Source of the DNA: Stenotrophomonas sp. 364
GTDB taxonomy: Bacteria > Pseudomonadota > Gammaproteobacteria > Xanthomonadales > Xanthomonadaceae
Direction: 5' to 3'
Length of the DNA stretch: 64,000 bases
NCBI RefSeq assembly: GCF_009832905.1
Contig: NZ_CP047135.1
Location: 3,946,001-4,010,000 of the forward strand
Below, one piece after another: positions 18,292-27,714 of this stretch (position 1 is the stretch's first letter; every line of letters starts with the position of its first letter). The position numbers and the translations under genes are program-made. The notes beneath the pieces were generated by a model. The model was not told the DNA's origin. It ran no database searches and worked only from the letters and a program-made list of their open reading frames with translations.

Positions 18292-18305
18292 GTCCAGCGC
18301 TGTCA
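18292..18305. promoter_or_regulatory. Operator-like half palindrome before permease
   Basis: GTCCAGCGCTGTCA shares the last 11 bases of the 14-bp GH3 operator; the left half-site is degenerate. It stands 70 bases upstream of the permease start. Confidence 0.5.
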
Positions 18306-18528
18306 GCAGACAGGACAGGGGCAGTGCGGCGGCCTGTTGCGGGCATCCGCGCAGTTTCGTTCTGCACTGCACAACGTCGCCTGCATGCTGCAGCGGCAGC
18401 ACGGGATACCGCAAGAAACACACGGCAGCCCCTGCGCCACGGTGCTTTACCGGTCGTCGATGCGGCCTGGATGACAGCGCTGGACGTGCCGGCCATGCCG
18501 ACACCAGGCGTACTGGCGGGGTCGTTTG

Positions 18529-18544
18529 TTGACAACGCTGTCAA
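18529..18544. promoter_or_regulatory. Operator before TonB receptor (TTGACAACGCTGTCAA)
   Basis: A near-perfect 16-bp palindrome differing only at the centre from the operator in front of the GH3 gene. Its position, 90 bases before the receptor start, suits repression by the LacI protein. Confidence 0.7.
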
Positions 18545-18633
18545 CGATGGCTCCCAATCCGGCCCGTGTGCAGTTGAACCACGCCGTCACGCCGTAGGAC
18601 GCCATTATCGATTTCCCTGGGGAGGGAGCTTTC

Positions 18634-21633
18634 ATGAAGACGTACAAGGTCGTACCCCGCAAGGCGATGCTCACTTCCGCGCTGCTGGCCGTGCTGGCCA
18701 GCCCCGCCTGGGCGCAGGATCCGGCCCGCCCGGCGACGGGCGAAGCGCCCGACCCGACCACGCTGGACGCGGTGCAGGTCACCGGCATCCGCGGCAGCCT
18801 TACCTCGTCGATGAACCTCAAGCGCGACAGCCAGGGCGTGGTCGATGGCATCGTCGCCGAGGACATCGGCAAGTTCCCCGATACCAACCTGGCCGAATCG
18901 CTGCAGCGCATCAGCGGCGTGTCGATCGACCGTACGTCCAGCGGCGAAGGCTCCAAGGTGACCGTGCGCGGCATCGGCCCCGACTTCAACCTGGTGCTGC
19001 TCAACGGCCGCCAGATGCCGGCGTCGAACCTGGGCAACGGCGGCGGCGGGCTGTCCGGCTCGCGCTCGTTCGATTTCGCCAACATCGCCTCCGAATCGAT
19101 CTCGGCAGTGGAGGTGTACAAGACCACCCGCGCCGACAACCCCACCGGCGGCATCGGCGCCACCATCAACATCAAGACGCTGCGCCCGCTGCAATCCGAA
19201 CCGGTGATCAGCCTGGGCCTGAAGGCAGTCAACGACAGCTCCAACGACAACCTGCCGCGCACCCTGCAGGGTGCCAGCATCACCGGCGAGCTGTCGGGCA
19301 TCTTCAGCCAGCGCTACGCCGACGACCGCTTCGGCGTGACCCTAAGCGCCAGCCACCAGGAGCGCGATTCGGGCTTCAACCAGGCCACCGTGGCCGAGGG
19401 CTGGGCCACCTTCCAGGGCAACGAAAGCAGCGACTGGCGCGCCCTGCCCCAACCCGGCCAGGGCTATTCGGACCGCATCCAGAACCGCCCCGACGCCACC
19501 GACATCTACGGCCGCCCGCAGAACACCGCCTACAACGTCAACGGCGTGCAGCGCCAACGCACCAACGCCCAGGCCACCCTGCAGTGGAAGCCGGCCGACA
19601 ATGTCACCACCACGCTGGATTACACCTACGTGGAGAACAAGGTGCAGCAGCAGCGCAGCGAGTTGTCGGTGTGGTTCAACTACGGCCCCGGCGACAGCAC
19701 CTGGACCAATGGCCCGATCGCGGCGCCGATCATCTACAGCGAAGACATGGTCAACTCGGACGTGTCGATGGGCGGCATGAAGCTGGCCACCAAGAACAGC
19801 ATGGACGCGCTCGGCTTCAACGTGGCATGGGAAGTCAACGACGCGTTGAACCTGTCCTTCGACGTCCACAATGCCACCGCCGAATCGCAGCCGGACAGCC
19901 CGTATGGCTCGGCCGGCGTGCTCGGTGTGGCCGCCTTCGTGCGCGGCAAGACCACCGTGGACTACAGCGGCGACCTGCCGATCATCAACATCGCGCTGCC
20001 ACCGGGCGGCGTGCAGGCCAACCAGGCGCTGGTCACCGGTTCGGTGTTCCAGAACAGCTACAACAAGTCCAAGGTTCAGCAATACCAGGGAAGCGGTACC
20101 TTCAAGTTCGCCGACTATTCCGCACTGGATTTCGGCGTCGGCCATACCAAGGTGGAGAACCGCTCGGCCTCGGCGATCATGCAGCGCGACAGCTGGGGTG
20201 GGCTGGGCAACCCGGCCGACTATGACGACAGCATCTGGTACGCCGATGACATGGGCAAGTACTTCGATGCGTTCTCCGGGCACAGCGACCCACGCCTGAC
20301 CGGCCAGTTCCTGGTCTTCGACTTCGACCGCCTGCGCGAGCGTGCCGGCCAGGTGGCCGCCAATGGCGAGCCGCCCTGCCCCACCTGCTACCTGGCGCCC
20401 ACCGAGTACACCGAAGACATCCGCACCACCGAGACCTCCAAGAGCGCCTACCTGCAGTACCGCACCACCTTCGACTGGTCGATGCCGCTGCATGTGGCCG
20501 CCGGCGTGCGCTATGAGCAGACCGAGGTGGAATCGACCGCGCTGGTGCGCGTGCCGACCAGCATCAACTGGGGCTCGGCCAACGAGTTCAACCTGGGCTA
20601 TGCGGCCGAGGGCACCTTCATCGGCGGCAAGGGCAAGTACGACTACGTGCTGCCCAACGTGGACCTCAAGCTGGACATCACCGAGGCGCTGGCGCTACGC
20701 GGCAGCTACAGCCGCAGCATCGGCCGCCCCGGCTGGACCCAGATCGACAGCGGCCGCCGCTTCGACAACATCGTGCGCACCCAGGGCGGCACCGGATCAC
20801 GCGGCAATCCGGGGCTGGAGCCGCTGCTGGCCGACAACTTCGACCTGTCGCTGGAATGGTATTACGGCGAATCCAGCTACGCCTCACTGGGCTTCTTCCG
20901 CAAGAACATCAAGAACTTCATCAGCAACACCATCGTGCGCGACAACAGCGCCGGGCTGCATACCCCGGTGGGCGGCACTTACTGGAACGAGGCGCTGGCC
21001 TCGGGCTGCGGGGTGACCGACATGCCCTGCATCCGCGATTACATTTTCGCCAACCACGACGGCGACCCGGGCGTGACCGCCACCGGCACCAACTCGGCCG
21101 GCCAGCGCACCGGCACCATCGTCGGCCAGCCGGGCGACCCGATCGCCGGGTTCGACATCACCTTGCCGGCCAACCAGCGCTCGGACCACCTGGACGGCTG
21201 GGAACTGAGCGTGCAGCAGCTGTTCGGGCAGACCGGTTTCGGCCTGGCGGCCAACTACACCAAGGTGAAATCCGGCCTGACCTTCGACAACCTGAGCCTG
21301 GGCGACCAGTACCCGATGATCGGCCTGAGCGACTCGGCCAACCTGGTGCTGTTCTACGAGAAGTACAACTGGCAGGTGCGTGCGGCCTACAACTGGCGCG
21401 ACAAGTTCCTCAACGGCATCGGCGGGCAGGGCCCGAACCCGAACTACACCGACGCCTACGGCCAGCTGGACCTCAACATCAGCTACGCGGTGAGCGACCA
21501 GCTCACGCTGAGCCTGGAGGCGATCAACCTTACCGACGAAACCATGCGTACCTATGCGCGCCACACCAACATGCTGCGCTACGCCACCCAGACCGGGCCG
21601 CGTTACATGTTCGGGGTACGCTACAAGTTCTGA
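18634..21633 (+). CDS. TonB-dependent receptor, Xanthomonas/Caulobacter carbohydrate type
   Basis: A 999-residue outer-membrane transporter driven by TonB. The signal peptide (LLAVLASPAWAQ) is followed by a TonB-box-like LDAVQVTGIRGSL and the plug domain (DIGKFPDTNLAESLQRISGV, KVTVRGIGPDFNLVLLNGRQ). The long beta-barrel ends with a C-terminal aromatic strand (GPRYMFGVRYKF). Sequence style and length fit the large receptors of Xanthomonas that import plant-derived oligosaccharides. GGGGAGGGAG lies before the ATG. It is divergent from the sugar permease and probably co-transcribed with the cupin-like gene 19 bases downstream. The palindromic operator upstream suggests LacI control. Confidence 0.94.
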   Translation: MKTYKVVPRKAMLTSALLAVLASPAWAQDPARPATGEAPDPTTLDAVQVTGIRGSLTSSMNLKRDSQGVVDGIVAEDIGKFPDTNLAESLQRISGVSIDRTSSGEGSKVTVRGIGPDFNLVLLNGRQMPASNLGNGGGGLSGSRSFDFANIASESISAVEVYKTTRADNPTGGIGATINIKTLRPLQSEPVISLGLKAVNDSSNDNLPRTLQGASITGELSGIFSQRYADDRFGVTLSASHQERDSGFNQATVAEGWATFQGNESSDWRALPQPGQGYSDRIQNRPDATDIYGRPQNTAYNVNGVQRQRTNAQATLQWKPADNVTTTLDYTYVENKVQQQRSELSVWFNYGPGDSTWTNGPIAAPIIYSEDMVNSDVSMGGMKLATKNSMDALGFNVAWEVNDALNLSFDVHNATAESQPDSPYGSAGVLGVAAFVRGKTTVDYSGDLPIINIALPPGGVQANQALVTGSVFQNSYNKSKVQQYQGSGTFKFADYSALDFGVGHTKVENRSASAIMQRDSWGGLGNPADYDDSIWYADDMGKYFDAFSGHSDPRLTGQFLVFDFDRLRERAGQVAANGEPPCPTCYLAPTEYTEDIRTTETSKSAYLQYRTTFDWSMPLHVAAGVRYEQTEVESTALVRVPTSINWGSANEFNLGYAAEGTFIGGKGKYDYVLPNVDLKLDITEALALRGSYSRSIGRPGWTQIDSGRRFDNIVRTQGGTGSRGNPGLEPLLADNFDLSLEWYYGESSYASLGFFRKNIKNFISNTIVRDNSAGLHTPVGGTYWNEALASGCGVTDMPCIRDYIFANHDGDPGVTATGTNSAGQRTGTIVGQPGDPIAGFDITLPANQRSDHLDGWELSVQQLFGQTGFGLAANYTKVKSGLTFDNLSLGDQYPMIGLSDSANLVLFYEKYNWQVRAAYNWRDKFLNGIGGQGPNPNYTDAYGQLDLNISYAVSDQLTLSLEAINLTDETMRTYARHTNMLRYATQTGPRYMFGVRYKF

Positions 21634-21652
21634 GCACGGGGACCACGGCGCG

Positions 21653-22660
21653 ATGACAGGCCGGATCGAGGAAGTGCAGGGGCTGGACCCGGCGCAGCTG
21701 CACACGCAGCTGCCCGGCTGGACCACGCCGAAGGTGCTGCGCGGGCTGGTGGCGCACTGGCCGATGGTGGCTGCGGCACGCACATCGGCGGCCGCAGCGG
21801 TGGCGCATCTGAAGCAGTTCGACCACGGCCAGCTGCCGGTCACCGCCACCACCGCGCCGCCACAGGCGCAGGGGCGGCTGTTCTACAACGCGGACATGAG
21901 CGGCTTCAACTTCCGCCGTGAGCAGATCGCCCTGAAGGTGGTGCTCGACACCCTGCTCAAGTACCAGCCCGACCCCGACCCACCCGGCATCTACGTGGCC
22001 TCGACCACGCTGGACAGCTTCCTGCCCGGCTTCGGCGCGTGCAATCCACTGACGCTCGGTGTCGAGGACCCGCTGGCCAGCATCTGGATCGGTAACCGCT
22101 CGCGCATTGCCGCCCACCAGGATGTACCGGACAACCTGGCCTGCGTGGCCGCCGGCCGACGCCGGGTGACGCTGTTTGCTCCGGAGCAGATCGACAACCT
22201 GTACATCGGTCCGCTGGATTTCACCCCCGCCGGGCAGGCCATCAGCCTGGTCGACTTCGCCGCACCGGACCTGCAGCGCTTTCCGCGTTTTGCCCAGGCG
22301 TTGGCGCATGCACAGGTGGCCGAACTGGGCCCGGGCGATGCGGTGTTCATCCCCTCGTTGTGGTGGCACCACATGGAAGGACTGGACACCTTCAACGTCC
22401 TGGTGAACTACTGGTGGCGCCCGGTGCCGGCATGGATGGACGCGCCCATGAACGCGTTGATGCTGGCCATGCTGGCGCTGCGGGACCTGCCACCGCAGCA
22501 GCGCGAACAGTGGCGTACCCTCTTCGACCACTACGTGTTCGACGCCGACCCGGACACCGCCGCGCATGTCCCCGCTCATGCGCGCGGCGTGCTGGGCGCG
22601 CTGGATGCGAACACGGCCGCACAGGTGCGCAGCGTGCTGCGCCGACGGCTGGAACGCTGA
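21653..22660 (+). CDS. Cupin-like (JmjC/cupin_8) protein
   Basis: A 335-residue protein with the cupin-like fold seen in Fe(II)-dependent oxygenases. The putative iron ligands are His and Asp in RIAAHQDVPDNLACV, followed by GRRRVTLFAPEQ and a later WWHHME segment that may supply the distal His. The gene follows the TonB receptor by 19 bases. In Xanthomonas-type loci, cupin-like proteins often accompany such receptors together with SapC and tryptophan-halogenase-like proteins; those partners are absent here. The substrate is unknown. Confidence 0.85.
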   Translation: MTGRIEEVQGLDPAQLHTQLPGWTTPKVLRGLVAHWPMVAAARTSAAAAVAHLKQFDHGQLPVTATTAPPQAQGRLFYNADMSGFNFRREQIALKVVLDTLLKYQPDPDPPGIYVASTTLDSFLPGFGACNPLTLGVEDPLASIWIGNRSRIAAHQDVPDNLACVAAGRRRVTLFAPEQIDNLYIGPLDFTPAGQAISLVDFAAPDLQRFPRFAQALAHAQVAELGPGDAVFIPSLWWHHMEGLDTFNVLVNYWWRPVPAWMDAPMNALMLAMLALRDLPPQQREQWRTLFDHYVFDADPDTAAHVPAHARGVLGALDANTAAQVRSVLRRRLER

Positions 22661-22826
22661 ACGCGTCCGGATGCACGCTTAACCCACGGCGGGCCGTAAT
22701 CCGCAATAATCCGCGGCGTGACCCGTAGTCCGCCCGGGGGTGGGATGTTGCGCTCCTGATTGCTCCGCCGCTGCCGTTCCATCCGCATCCCGGCTGGCGC
22801 TGCACCCTGCCCGTCCGAAGCCCCGC

Positions 22827-24413
22827 ATGCGCCCGTTTTCCACCCGCCTCAACCTTGGCAAGCTGATCCTCGGCCTGGCACTGCTCAGTGCCCTGATCGC
22901 GCTGGCCAATACCCTGCACGCCAGTTACCGGGTGCAGCGCGAACAGTTGATCGGCACCACCCTGGAAGCAAACCGGGTGTATGCCAGCAAGCTGGCCGAA
23001 ACCACCCAGAACTTCATCCAGTCCGCGCAGCAGCAGCTGGCCTACAGCGCCACCGCACTCGGCCAGCGCCCGCACGACCGCCACGAACTGGAAGCCGAAG
23101 CAGCACGCCTGCAACTGCAGACCAACAGCTTCAATTCGGTATTGATCGTCGATCCCGCCGGCACCGTACTGGCCACCTCGCCGCAGAGCCTTGCCCTGCA
23201 GGGGATCACCCTCAACAGCCGCGGCAACAAGGAGGCACTGGAACGGCGCGCGCCGTTCATCAGTGACCCCTACCAGTCGGCCACCGGGCGCCTGCTGGTG
23301 GCCATCTCCCACCCCGTCTTCAGCGCGCAGGGCCAGTACCAGGGCTACGTCAGCGGCACCATCTACCTGCGCGAGCGCAGCATCCTGCAGACGCTGCTGG
23401 GCAAGCACTATTACCGCGACGGCTCCTACCTGTACGTGGTCGACCGCAACGGCCGCATCCTGTACCACATCGAACCCAACCGGGTAGGCCAGTTCGCGCT
23501 GGAGAACCCGGTGGTGCTGGCGGTCAGCAAGGGCCACACCGGCGCCCAGCAGGTGCGCAACAGCCACGGCGTGCAGATGCTGGCCGGCTATGCGCCGGTA
23601 CCGATCGTGGGCTGGGGCGTGGTGGCCCAGCGTCCCACCGATGCCACATTGGCGGCCTTGTCCACGCTGATGAAGGCGGTGATCTGGAACGCGATTCCGC
23701 TCGGCGTGCTGTCGCTGCTGATCACCTGGTGGTTCGCGCGGCGCATCTCGCTGCCGCTGTGGCAGCTGGCGCGCAACGTGCAGAACCGCGACACCGGCAT
23801 CGCCATCCGCCATGTCACCGGCATCCGCGCCTGGTACTACGAGGTGGCCCACCTCAAGCAGGCCCTGCTGTACAGCTTCAACCTGCTGCAGGACCGCATC
23901 GGCAAACTCAACCGCGCCAGCATGACCGACCCGCTCACCGGGCTGCAGAACCGCCGCGGCCTGCAGCAGGGGCTGGAAGACTGGCAGGCGCGCGGGCAGC
24001 CGTTCGGGATCATCGCGCTGGACATCGACCGCTTCAAGACCATCAACGACCGCTTCGGGCATGCGGTGGGTGATGCGGTGATCCTGCGCATCGCCCAGCT
24101 GATGCGCGACGACTCACGCGACACCGACCTGCTCTGCCGCAACGGCGGCGAAGAGTTCCTGATCCTGCTGCCGGGCATCGACACCGAGGCGTCCGCACGC
24201 ATCGCCGAACGCCTGCGCATACAGGTGGCGGCCGAAGTGTTCGAGGAGGTCGGCTCGGTCACCGTGTCGCTGGGCGTGGCCCACTACCCCAGCTATCACG
24301 AAGATCCGCAGCAGGCGCTGCGGTTGGCCGACAAAGCGCTGTACATGGCCAAGGAGCAAGGCCGCAACCGCACGGTGGTGCACCCGGCACCGGAGCGGCA
24401 CGGTCCAAACTGA
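22827..24413 (+). CDS. Membrane sensor diguanylate cyclase
   Basis: A 528-residue protein that should make cyclic di-GMP. The N-terminal membrane helix (about 14-32, LGKLILGLALLSALIALANT) and a second one near 290-310 (IPLGVLSLLITWWFA) bracket a periplasmic dCache-like sensor (SVLIVDPAGTVLATS, YLYVVDRNGRILYHI). A HAMP-like linker leads to a complete GGDEF domain: MTDPLTGLQNRRGL, ALDIDRFKTINDRFGHAVGD, and the active site NGGEEFLILLPG. No clear RxxD inhibitory site is visible before the GGEEF. It stands alone, convergent with the TonB-like gene. Confidence 0.92.
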   Translation: MRPFSTRLNLGKLILGLALLSALIALANTLHASYRVQREQLIGTTLEANRVYASKLAETTQNFIQSAQQQLAYSATALGQRPHDRHELEAEAARLQLQTNSFNSVLIVDPAGTVLATSPQSLALQGITLNSRGNKEALERRAPFISDPYQSATGRLLVAISHPVFSAQGQYQGYVSGTIYLRERSILQTLLGKHYYRDGSYLYVVDRNGRILYHIEPNRVGQFALENPVVLAVSKGHTGAQQVRNSHGVQMLAGYAPVPIVGWGVVAQRPTDATLAALSTLMKAVIWNAIPLGVLSLLITWWFARRISLPLWQLARNVQNRDTGIAIRHVTGIRAWYYEVAHLKQALLYSFNLLQDRIGKLNRASMTDPLTGLQNRRGLQQGLEDWQARGQPFGIIALDIDRFKTINDRFGHAVGDAVILRIAQLMRDDSRDTDLLCRNGGEEFLILLPGIDTEASARIAERLRIQVAAEVFEEVGSVTVSLGVAHYPSYHEDPQQALRLADKALYMAKEQGRNRTVVHPAPERHGPN

Positions 24414-24450
24414 GGGCGCCGCCCGCCCCGGACTGCATGGCCGGGGGTGT

Positions 24451-25323
24451 TCAGGTGCCTGGCGGGGTCAGCAGCTGCGGCCCGGGGGGGGTTGCGTCCG
24501 CCATGTACACCCCGCCCGCTGGCAGCAGGCCGCCAGCATCATCGGCGAGCGCCCGATCCGCACGCCAGGGCGCCTGCTGGCGGGGTCCGGGAACGTAGAC
24601 GTCCCACGCGCCATAGCGGACATCCTCGCCGTGGAAGGCGAAGCTCACCGGCACCCGCACCGTCCAGTCGTTGGCGTCCTTGTCCCTGCCGGTGGTTGGC
24701 GCGCGGAAGCTCCAGCTACGCGCAGCGGCCATCGAAGCGCGCGCCAGCACATCCCGCATGCGCTGCATCTCCGCCCCCCTGGCCACCACCTTCATGTTCA
24801 CCTGTTCGGTGGCCACATCCAGTACGTGCCCGTCACGACCAATCTTCAGCAGCAGCAGAACATCACCGCGTCCGCCGATCGACGCGACACTGTCCGGGTA
24901 GGACGGCGGCCGCATGGTCAGGGCGGTCACGGTATCAGTGGCAGCGGGATCGTAGTGGTCGAAATTGGCCGCCAACAGGGTGAGCAGGGTAGCGCCATCG
25001 GGCTGTGACTTGCCGCCAATGCGTAGGGTGACGGGCGTACGCATGCGGACCGGGCGTCCGTCTTCGGTGCCGGGCGCGAAGCGCCATGCGTTCACCACCT
25101 CGTCGACGAAGCCGGCGATGGGAACGGGCACGTCGTCGCGCTGGTCCAAAGCAAAGCCTTCCACCTGGCCTTCCGGACCCACATCGACGGTACCGGACAG
25201 CACCATGCTGGCCTCGGCCTGGGCGCGTATCGTGCGCTCGCTCTGCGCGGCAGCCTCGGGAAGTGCGGCCATGCCGATCGCGCCGATCGCCAACACCATC
25301 GCAAGAATGTGGAATGAACGCAT
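24451..25323 (-). CDS. Exported protein with two TonB-C-terminal-like segments
   Basis: A 290-residue protein with a signal peptide (HILAMVLAIGAIGMAALPEA, cut near AAAQS). Two segments resemble the TonB/energy-transducer C-terminal fold: GPEGQVEGFALDQRDDVPVP with VVNAWRFAPGTEDGRPV, and IGRDGHVLDVATEQVNMKVV with AARSWSFRAPTTGRDKD. There is no proline-rich spacer or membrane anchor, so it is not a classical TonB. The ATG at 25323 has AAGGAG upstream. A periplasmic role is likely; the function is unknown. Confidence 0.7.
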   Translation of the reverse strand: MRSFHILAMVLAIGAIGMAALPEAAAQSERTIRAQAEASMVLSGTVDVGPEGQVEGFALDQRDDVPVPIAGFVDEVVNAWRFAPGTEDGRPVRMRTPVTLRIGGKSQPDGATLLTLLAANFDHYDPAATDTVTALTMRPPSYPDSVASIGGRGDVLLLLKIGRDGHVLDVATEQVNMKVVARGAEMQRMRDVLARASMAAARSWSFRAPTTGRDKDANDWTVRVPVSFAFHGEDVRYGAWDVYVPGPRQQAPWRADRALADDAGGLLPAGGVYMADATPPGPQLLTPPGT

Positions 25324-25380
25324 CGCACCTGCTCCTTGTGGACGGCGCTGAGCGTAGCGCAGGGCTGGCAGGGTTTCCAA

Positions 25381-27102
25381 TCAGGCCAGTCGCTGGCCTG
25401 AGGCATAAGGCGGCGTATCAGGAAAATCACCGGCGGCAAAGCGTGCCTGCAAGTCCTGCCACCACGCAGGATCGAACAGGTGCCCGAAGTGCTCGCGCAC
25501 CGCCGCCAGTTCAGGCCCCGGCAGGCCCATGAACATCCAGAAGCGCTCGGGGAACACATCGCGCGGGCCGATCTGGAACCAGGGCTCGTCGGCCAGCGCT
25601 TCCTCCGCGTTGCGGGGCGTGGGCCAGGCCCGGAAGTTGCAGTCACTGACCAGGCACAGTTCGTCGTAGTCGTAGAACACCGCGCGCCCATGGCGGGACA
25701 CGCCGAAGTTCTTCGGCAGCATGTCGCCGGGGAAGATGTTGTTGCGCGCCATGTCGGTGATCGCCTGCGCGTAGTCCAGCGCCGCGTTGCGCCGGGCCTC
25801 GCTGGCCTGCTCGCGCAGGTACAGGTTGAGCGGGCGGAATCGGCGCTGCACGTAGCACAGCGTCACCACCACGTCGTCGCCGTCCTCGCTGACGCTGCTG
25901 CGGCATTGGGTCAATAGCTCGTCCAGCAGCGCCGGGGCGAAACGCGCACGCGGAAACCGCAGGTGGCGGTAAGGCTGCGCATCCAGCAGGCGGCCCACGC
26001 GGTCCAGGTTGAAGACCAGCGCGTACTTCTCTTCCACCTGCTGCCGGGACATGGCCTTGGGCCAGGCGAAGCGGTCGCGGATCAGCTTGAACACCAGCGG
26101 GTAGCTGGGCAGCGTGAACACCGCCATGACCATGCCCGGGGTGCCATCGGCATGCACCAGCTGTTCGGTGGGATGGTCCTGGAAGTGCCGGAAGAAGGTG
26201 CGGTAGCGCTCGGTCTTGCCCTGCTTGGCGCGCCCCAGCACGGTGTAGATCTCATCGATGGGCTTGGTCGGCAGCAGGCTGCGCAGGAACACCACCGCAT
26301 CGCCCACGGTGGCCAGGTCGGCCTGGAAATAGCTGCGCGACACGCCGAACAGGTGCGCCACGTCGCGGCGCCGGGTCAGCACCGCTTCGGCGCGCAGGCC
26401 GTGCTGGTCGTTGACCAGCGCGATCACGCACGGCGAAAAGCGATGCTCGCCGAACACGCGGCCCACCAGGTAGGCGCGGCGTTCGCGGTAGAACACGGTA
26501 TCCAGCAGTTCGATGCTGCGCACCGGGTAATCCCCCCAATGCGCCAGGTCATCCTGCAGCCGCACCGCGATCGCCGCCGCGCAGCGCAGCTGGTGCGCGT
26601 AGGGCACGTCGAACCGGTAGTCGCCCAGCACCCGCAGCAGTGCTTCGGCCGGACGCGTGGCCGACAGCGTGTAGCTGTGCCGCGCCACCGGATGGGTGAT
26701 CGCGTCGGACGGCTCGACATCCATGGCCATGAACTCGATGGCCGCATCCACGCCCTGCGTGGCGAACAGCCGCCGCGCCAGGGTGTTGTAGAAGGTCTTG
26801 TACAGCTCGGCATCGATCAGGCCCTCCAGCAGCGCGGCGTAGGCCTGGCGCACGTGCAGCCACAGCGTGCGGGTGCCCACCTGCTCGCCGGCGCCGCGGC
26901 GCAGGGCATCCACGGTCTGGGCGATGCACTGGTCATACAGGCCGATACGTTCGACGGCGTCCTGCCGGGCACCGGTCCAGTCACGCGTTTCAAAGCGCAG
27001 CCGCGCCCGCTGCGTGACGGCCGCAAAGCGTGCATGGTAGGCCTCGAATCCGTCGCGGATGAGTTCCGCCAGCACTCGAGCATCGCAATCGGCACCACGC
27101 AT
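25381..27102 (-). CDS. aceK: Isocitrate dehydrogenase kinase/phosphatase
   Basis: Bifunctional enzyme that phosphorylates and dephosphorylates isocitrate dehydrogenase, directing carbon between the Krebs cycle and the glyoxylate bypass. The 573 residues include the regulatory N-terminal half and the kinase-like C-terminal half with [40 protein letters not shown] (catalytic Asp and Asn region) and [11 protein letters not shown]. The open frame extends to 27189, but the extra N-terminus is not family-like; the ATG at 27102 gives the usual length of about 575. The only IDH gene in this window is the monomeric type at 31379, whereas AceK is classically known to act on the dimeric enzyme. aceBA are not adjacent. 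Confidence 0.94.
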   Translation of the reverse strand: MRGADCDARVLAELIRDGFEAYHARFAAVTQRARLRFETRDWTGARQDAVERIGLYDQCIAQTVDALRRGAGEQVGTRTLWLHVRQAYAALLEGLIDAELYKTFYNTLARRLFATQGVDAAIEFMAMDVEPSDAITHPVARHSYTLSATRPAEALLRVLGDYRFDVPYAHQLRCAAAIAVRLQDDLAHWGDYPVRSIELLDTVFYRERRAYLVGRVFGEHRFSPCVIALVNDQHGLRAEAVLTRRRDVAHLFGVSRSYFQADLATVGDAVVFLRSLLPTKPIDEIYTVLGRAKQGKTERYRTFFRHFQDHPTEQLVHADGTPGMVMAVFTLPSYPLVFKLIRDRFAWPKAMSRQQVEEKYALVFNLDRVGRLLDAQPYRHLRFPRARFAPALLDELLTQCRSSVSEDGDDVVVTLCYVQRRFRPLNLYLREQASEARRNAALDYAQAITDMARNNIFPGDMLPKNFGVSRHGRAVFYDYDELCLVSDCNFRAWPTPRNAEEALADEPWFQIGPRDVFPERFWMFMGLPGPELAAVREHFGHLFDPAWWQDLQARFAAGDFPDTPPYASGQRLA

Positions 27103-27240
27103 GCAGGCAGACCCATCAAAGACCTGACCCAACCATACGACACCAAACACGAGCCCGGGTAGCGGCGGCGGTTGTTCGGCTGGGGACAAGGGAACGGCGC
27201 TGCTGCCCTCCGCGTGGCGAGCATGAAGCGCCGTGGATCT

Positions 27241-27390
27241 TTTGGCGCGGTTGTCGGTGGATCGGGCGTTGGGCGCCCATGCCCTTTCCGGCGAATGTCC
27301 CCCGGCGTCGGCCTGCGGCCGCCCCCTCCTCCTTTATTTCGCCTCCAAGGGCATGGGCGCCCAACGCCCGACCCACCGACCAGCGCCAAA
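27241..27390. repeat. Hairpin element 1
   Basis: The arms 27241-27286 and 27347-27390 are inverted copies with few mismatches, including GGGCGTTGGGCGCCCATGCC and its complement. The 60-base loop carries AATGTCCCCCGGC at one end and CTCCTCCTTTATTT at the other, joined by a short GC-rich dyad. Part of the same loop occurs, inverted, in element 2. Confidence 0.8.
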
Positions 27391-27425
27391 AAAAACCTGG
27401 CTTCTACCTGCGCACCGTGAGCCAA

Positions 27426-27525
27426 GCCCCGTAGCGGCCGGTAGGCTCCTGGGCAAAATAAAGGAGGAGGCCGCGCCGGCGGCCGGGGGACATTTGCGCC
27501 AGGGGCCTACCGGCCGCTACGGGGC
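27426..27525. repeat. Hairpin element 2, loop inverted relative to element 1
   Basis: The arms 27426-27457 and 27493-27525 (GTAGCGGCCGGTAGGC and its complement) form a near-perfect stem. The loop AAATAAAGGAGGAGG...CCGGGGGACATT is the reverse complement, with small changes, of the element 1 loop. The arms are unrelated to those of element 1. Confidence 0.8.
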
Positions 27526-27663
27526 CCCCACGCTCGCGACAAGCCCAGTCGGAGCTACCGAGCCACACATCGCCTGGACTACCCGGGCAAATCCACATCA
27601 CCCTGCTCGATCTACCAACGTCGTTGGAGCAGGACGCTTCCCTGCGCCGGGAGAAGATTCACG

Positions 27664-27702
27664 AAAAAAACGCGGCCGGCCGCCACCACGGCGCGGCCGA
27701 CG
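27664..27702 (-). terminator. Terminator of the roadblock operon
   Basis: On the minus strand a GC-rich imperfect stem (GGCCGCGCCG with GGCGGCCGGCC) is followed by a run of seven T, 13 bases after the last roadblock gene. Confidence 0.75.
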
Positions 27703-27714
27703 GCGGAGGGAACC

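Larger units (their letters stand above)
18223..18633. promoter_or_regulatory. Divergent permease / TonB receptor control region
   Basis: 411 bases without a gene. Two operator-like sequences are visible: GTCCAGCGCTGTCA (18292-18305), 70 bases upstream of the permease start, and TTGACAACGCTGTCAA (18529-18544), 90 bases upstream of the receptor start. No other feature was recognised. Confidence 0.6.
27103..27714. other. Gene-free region with two large hairpin elements
   Basis: 612 bases upstream of aceK and downstream of the roadblock operon, without a credible gene. It contains two long inverted repeats (27241-27390 and 27426-27525), a short palindrome CCAACGTCGTTGG (27613-27625) inside a REP-like CTGCTC/GAGCAG dyad, and a terminator for the roadblock operon at the right end. 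Confidence 0.7.

Noticed and set aside
27103..27189. Longer N-terminus of aceK
   Set aside because: The additional 29 residues are not family-like, and the ATG at 27102 gives the expected length.
27260..27370. Integron attC site suggested by GTTGGGC and GCCCAAC core-like motifs
   Set aside because: The core motifs are in the wrong order (GTTRRRY first, RYYYAAC last), and no integrase or cassettes are nearby.
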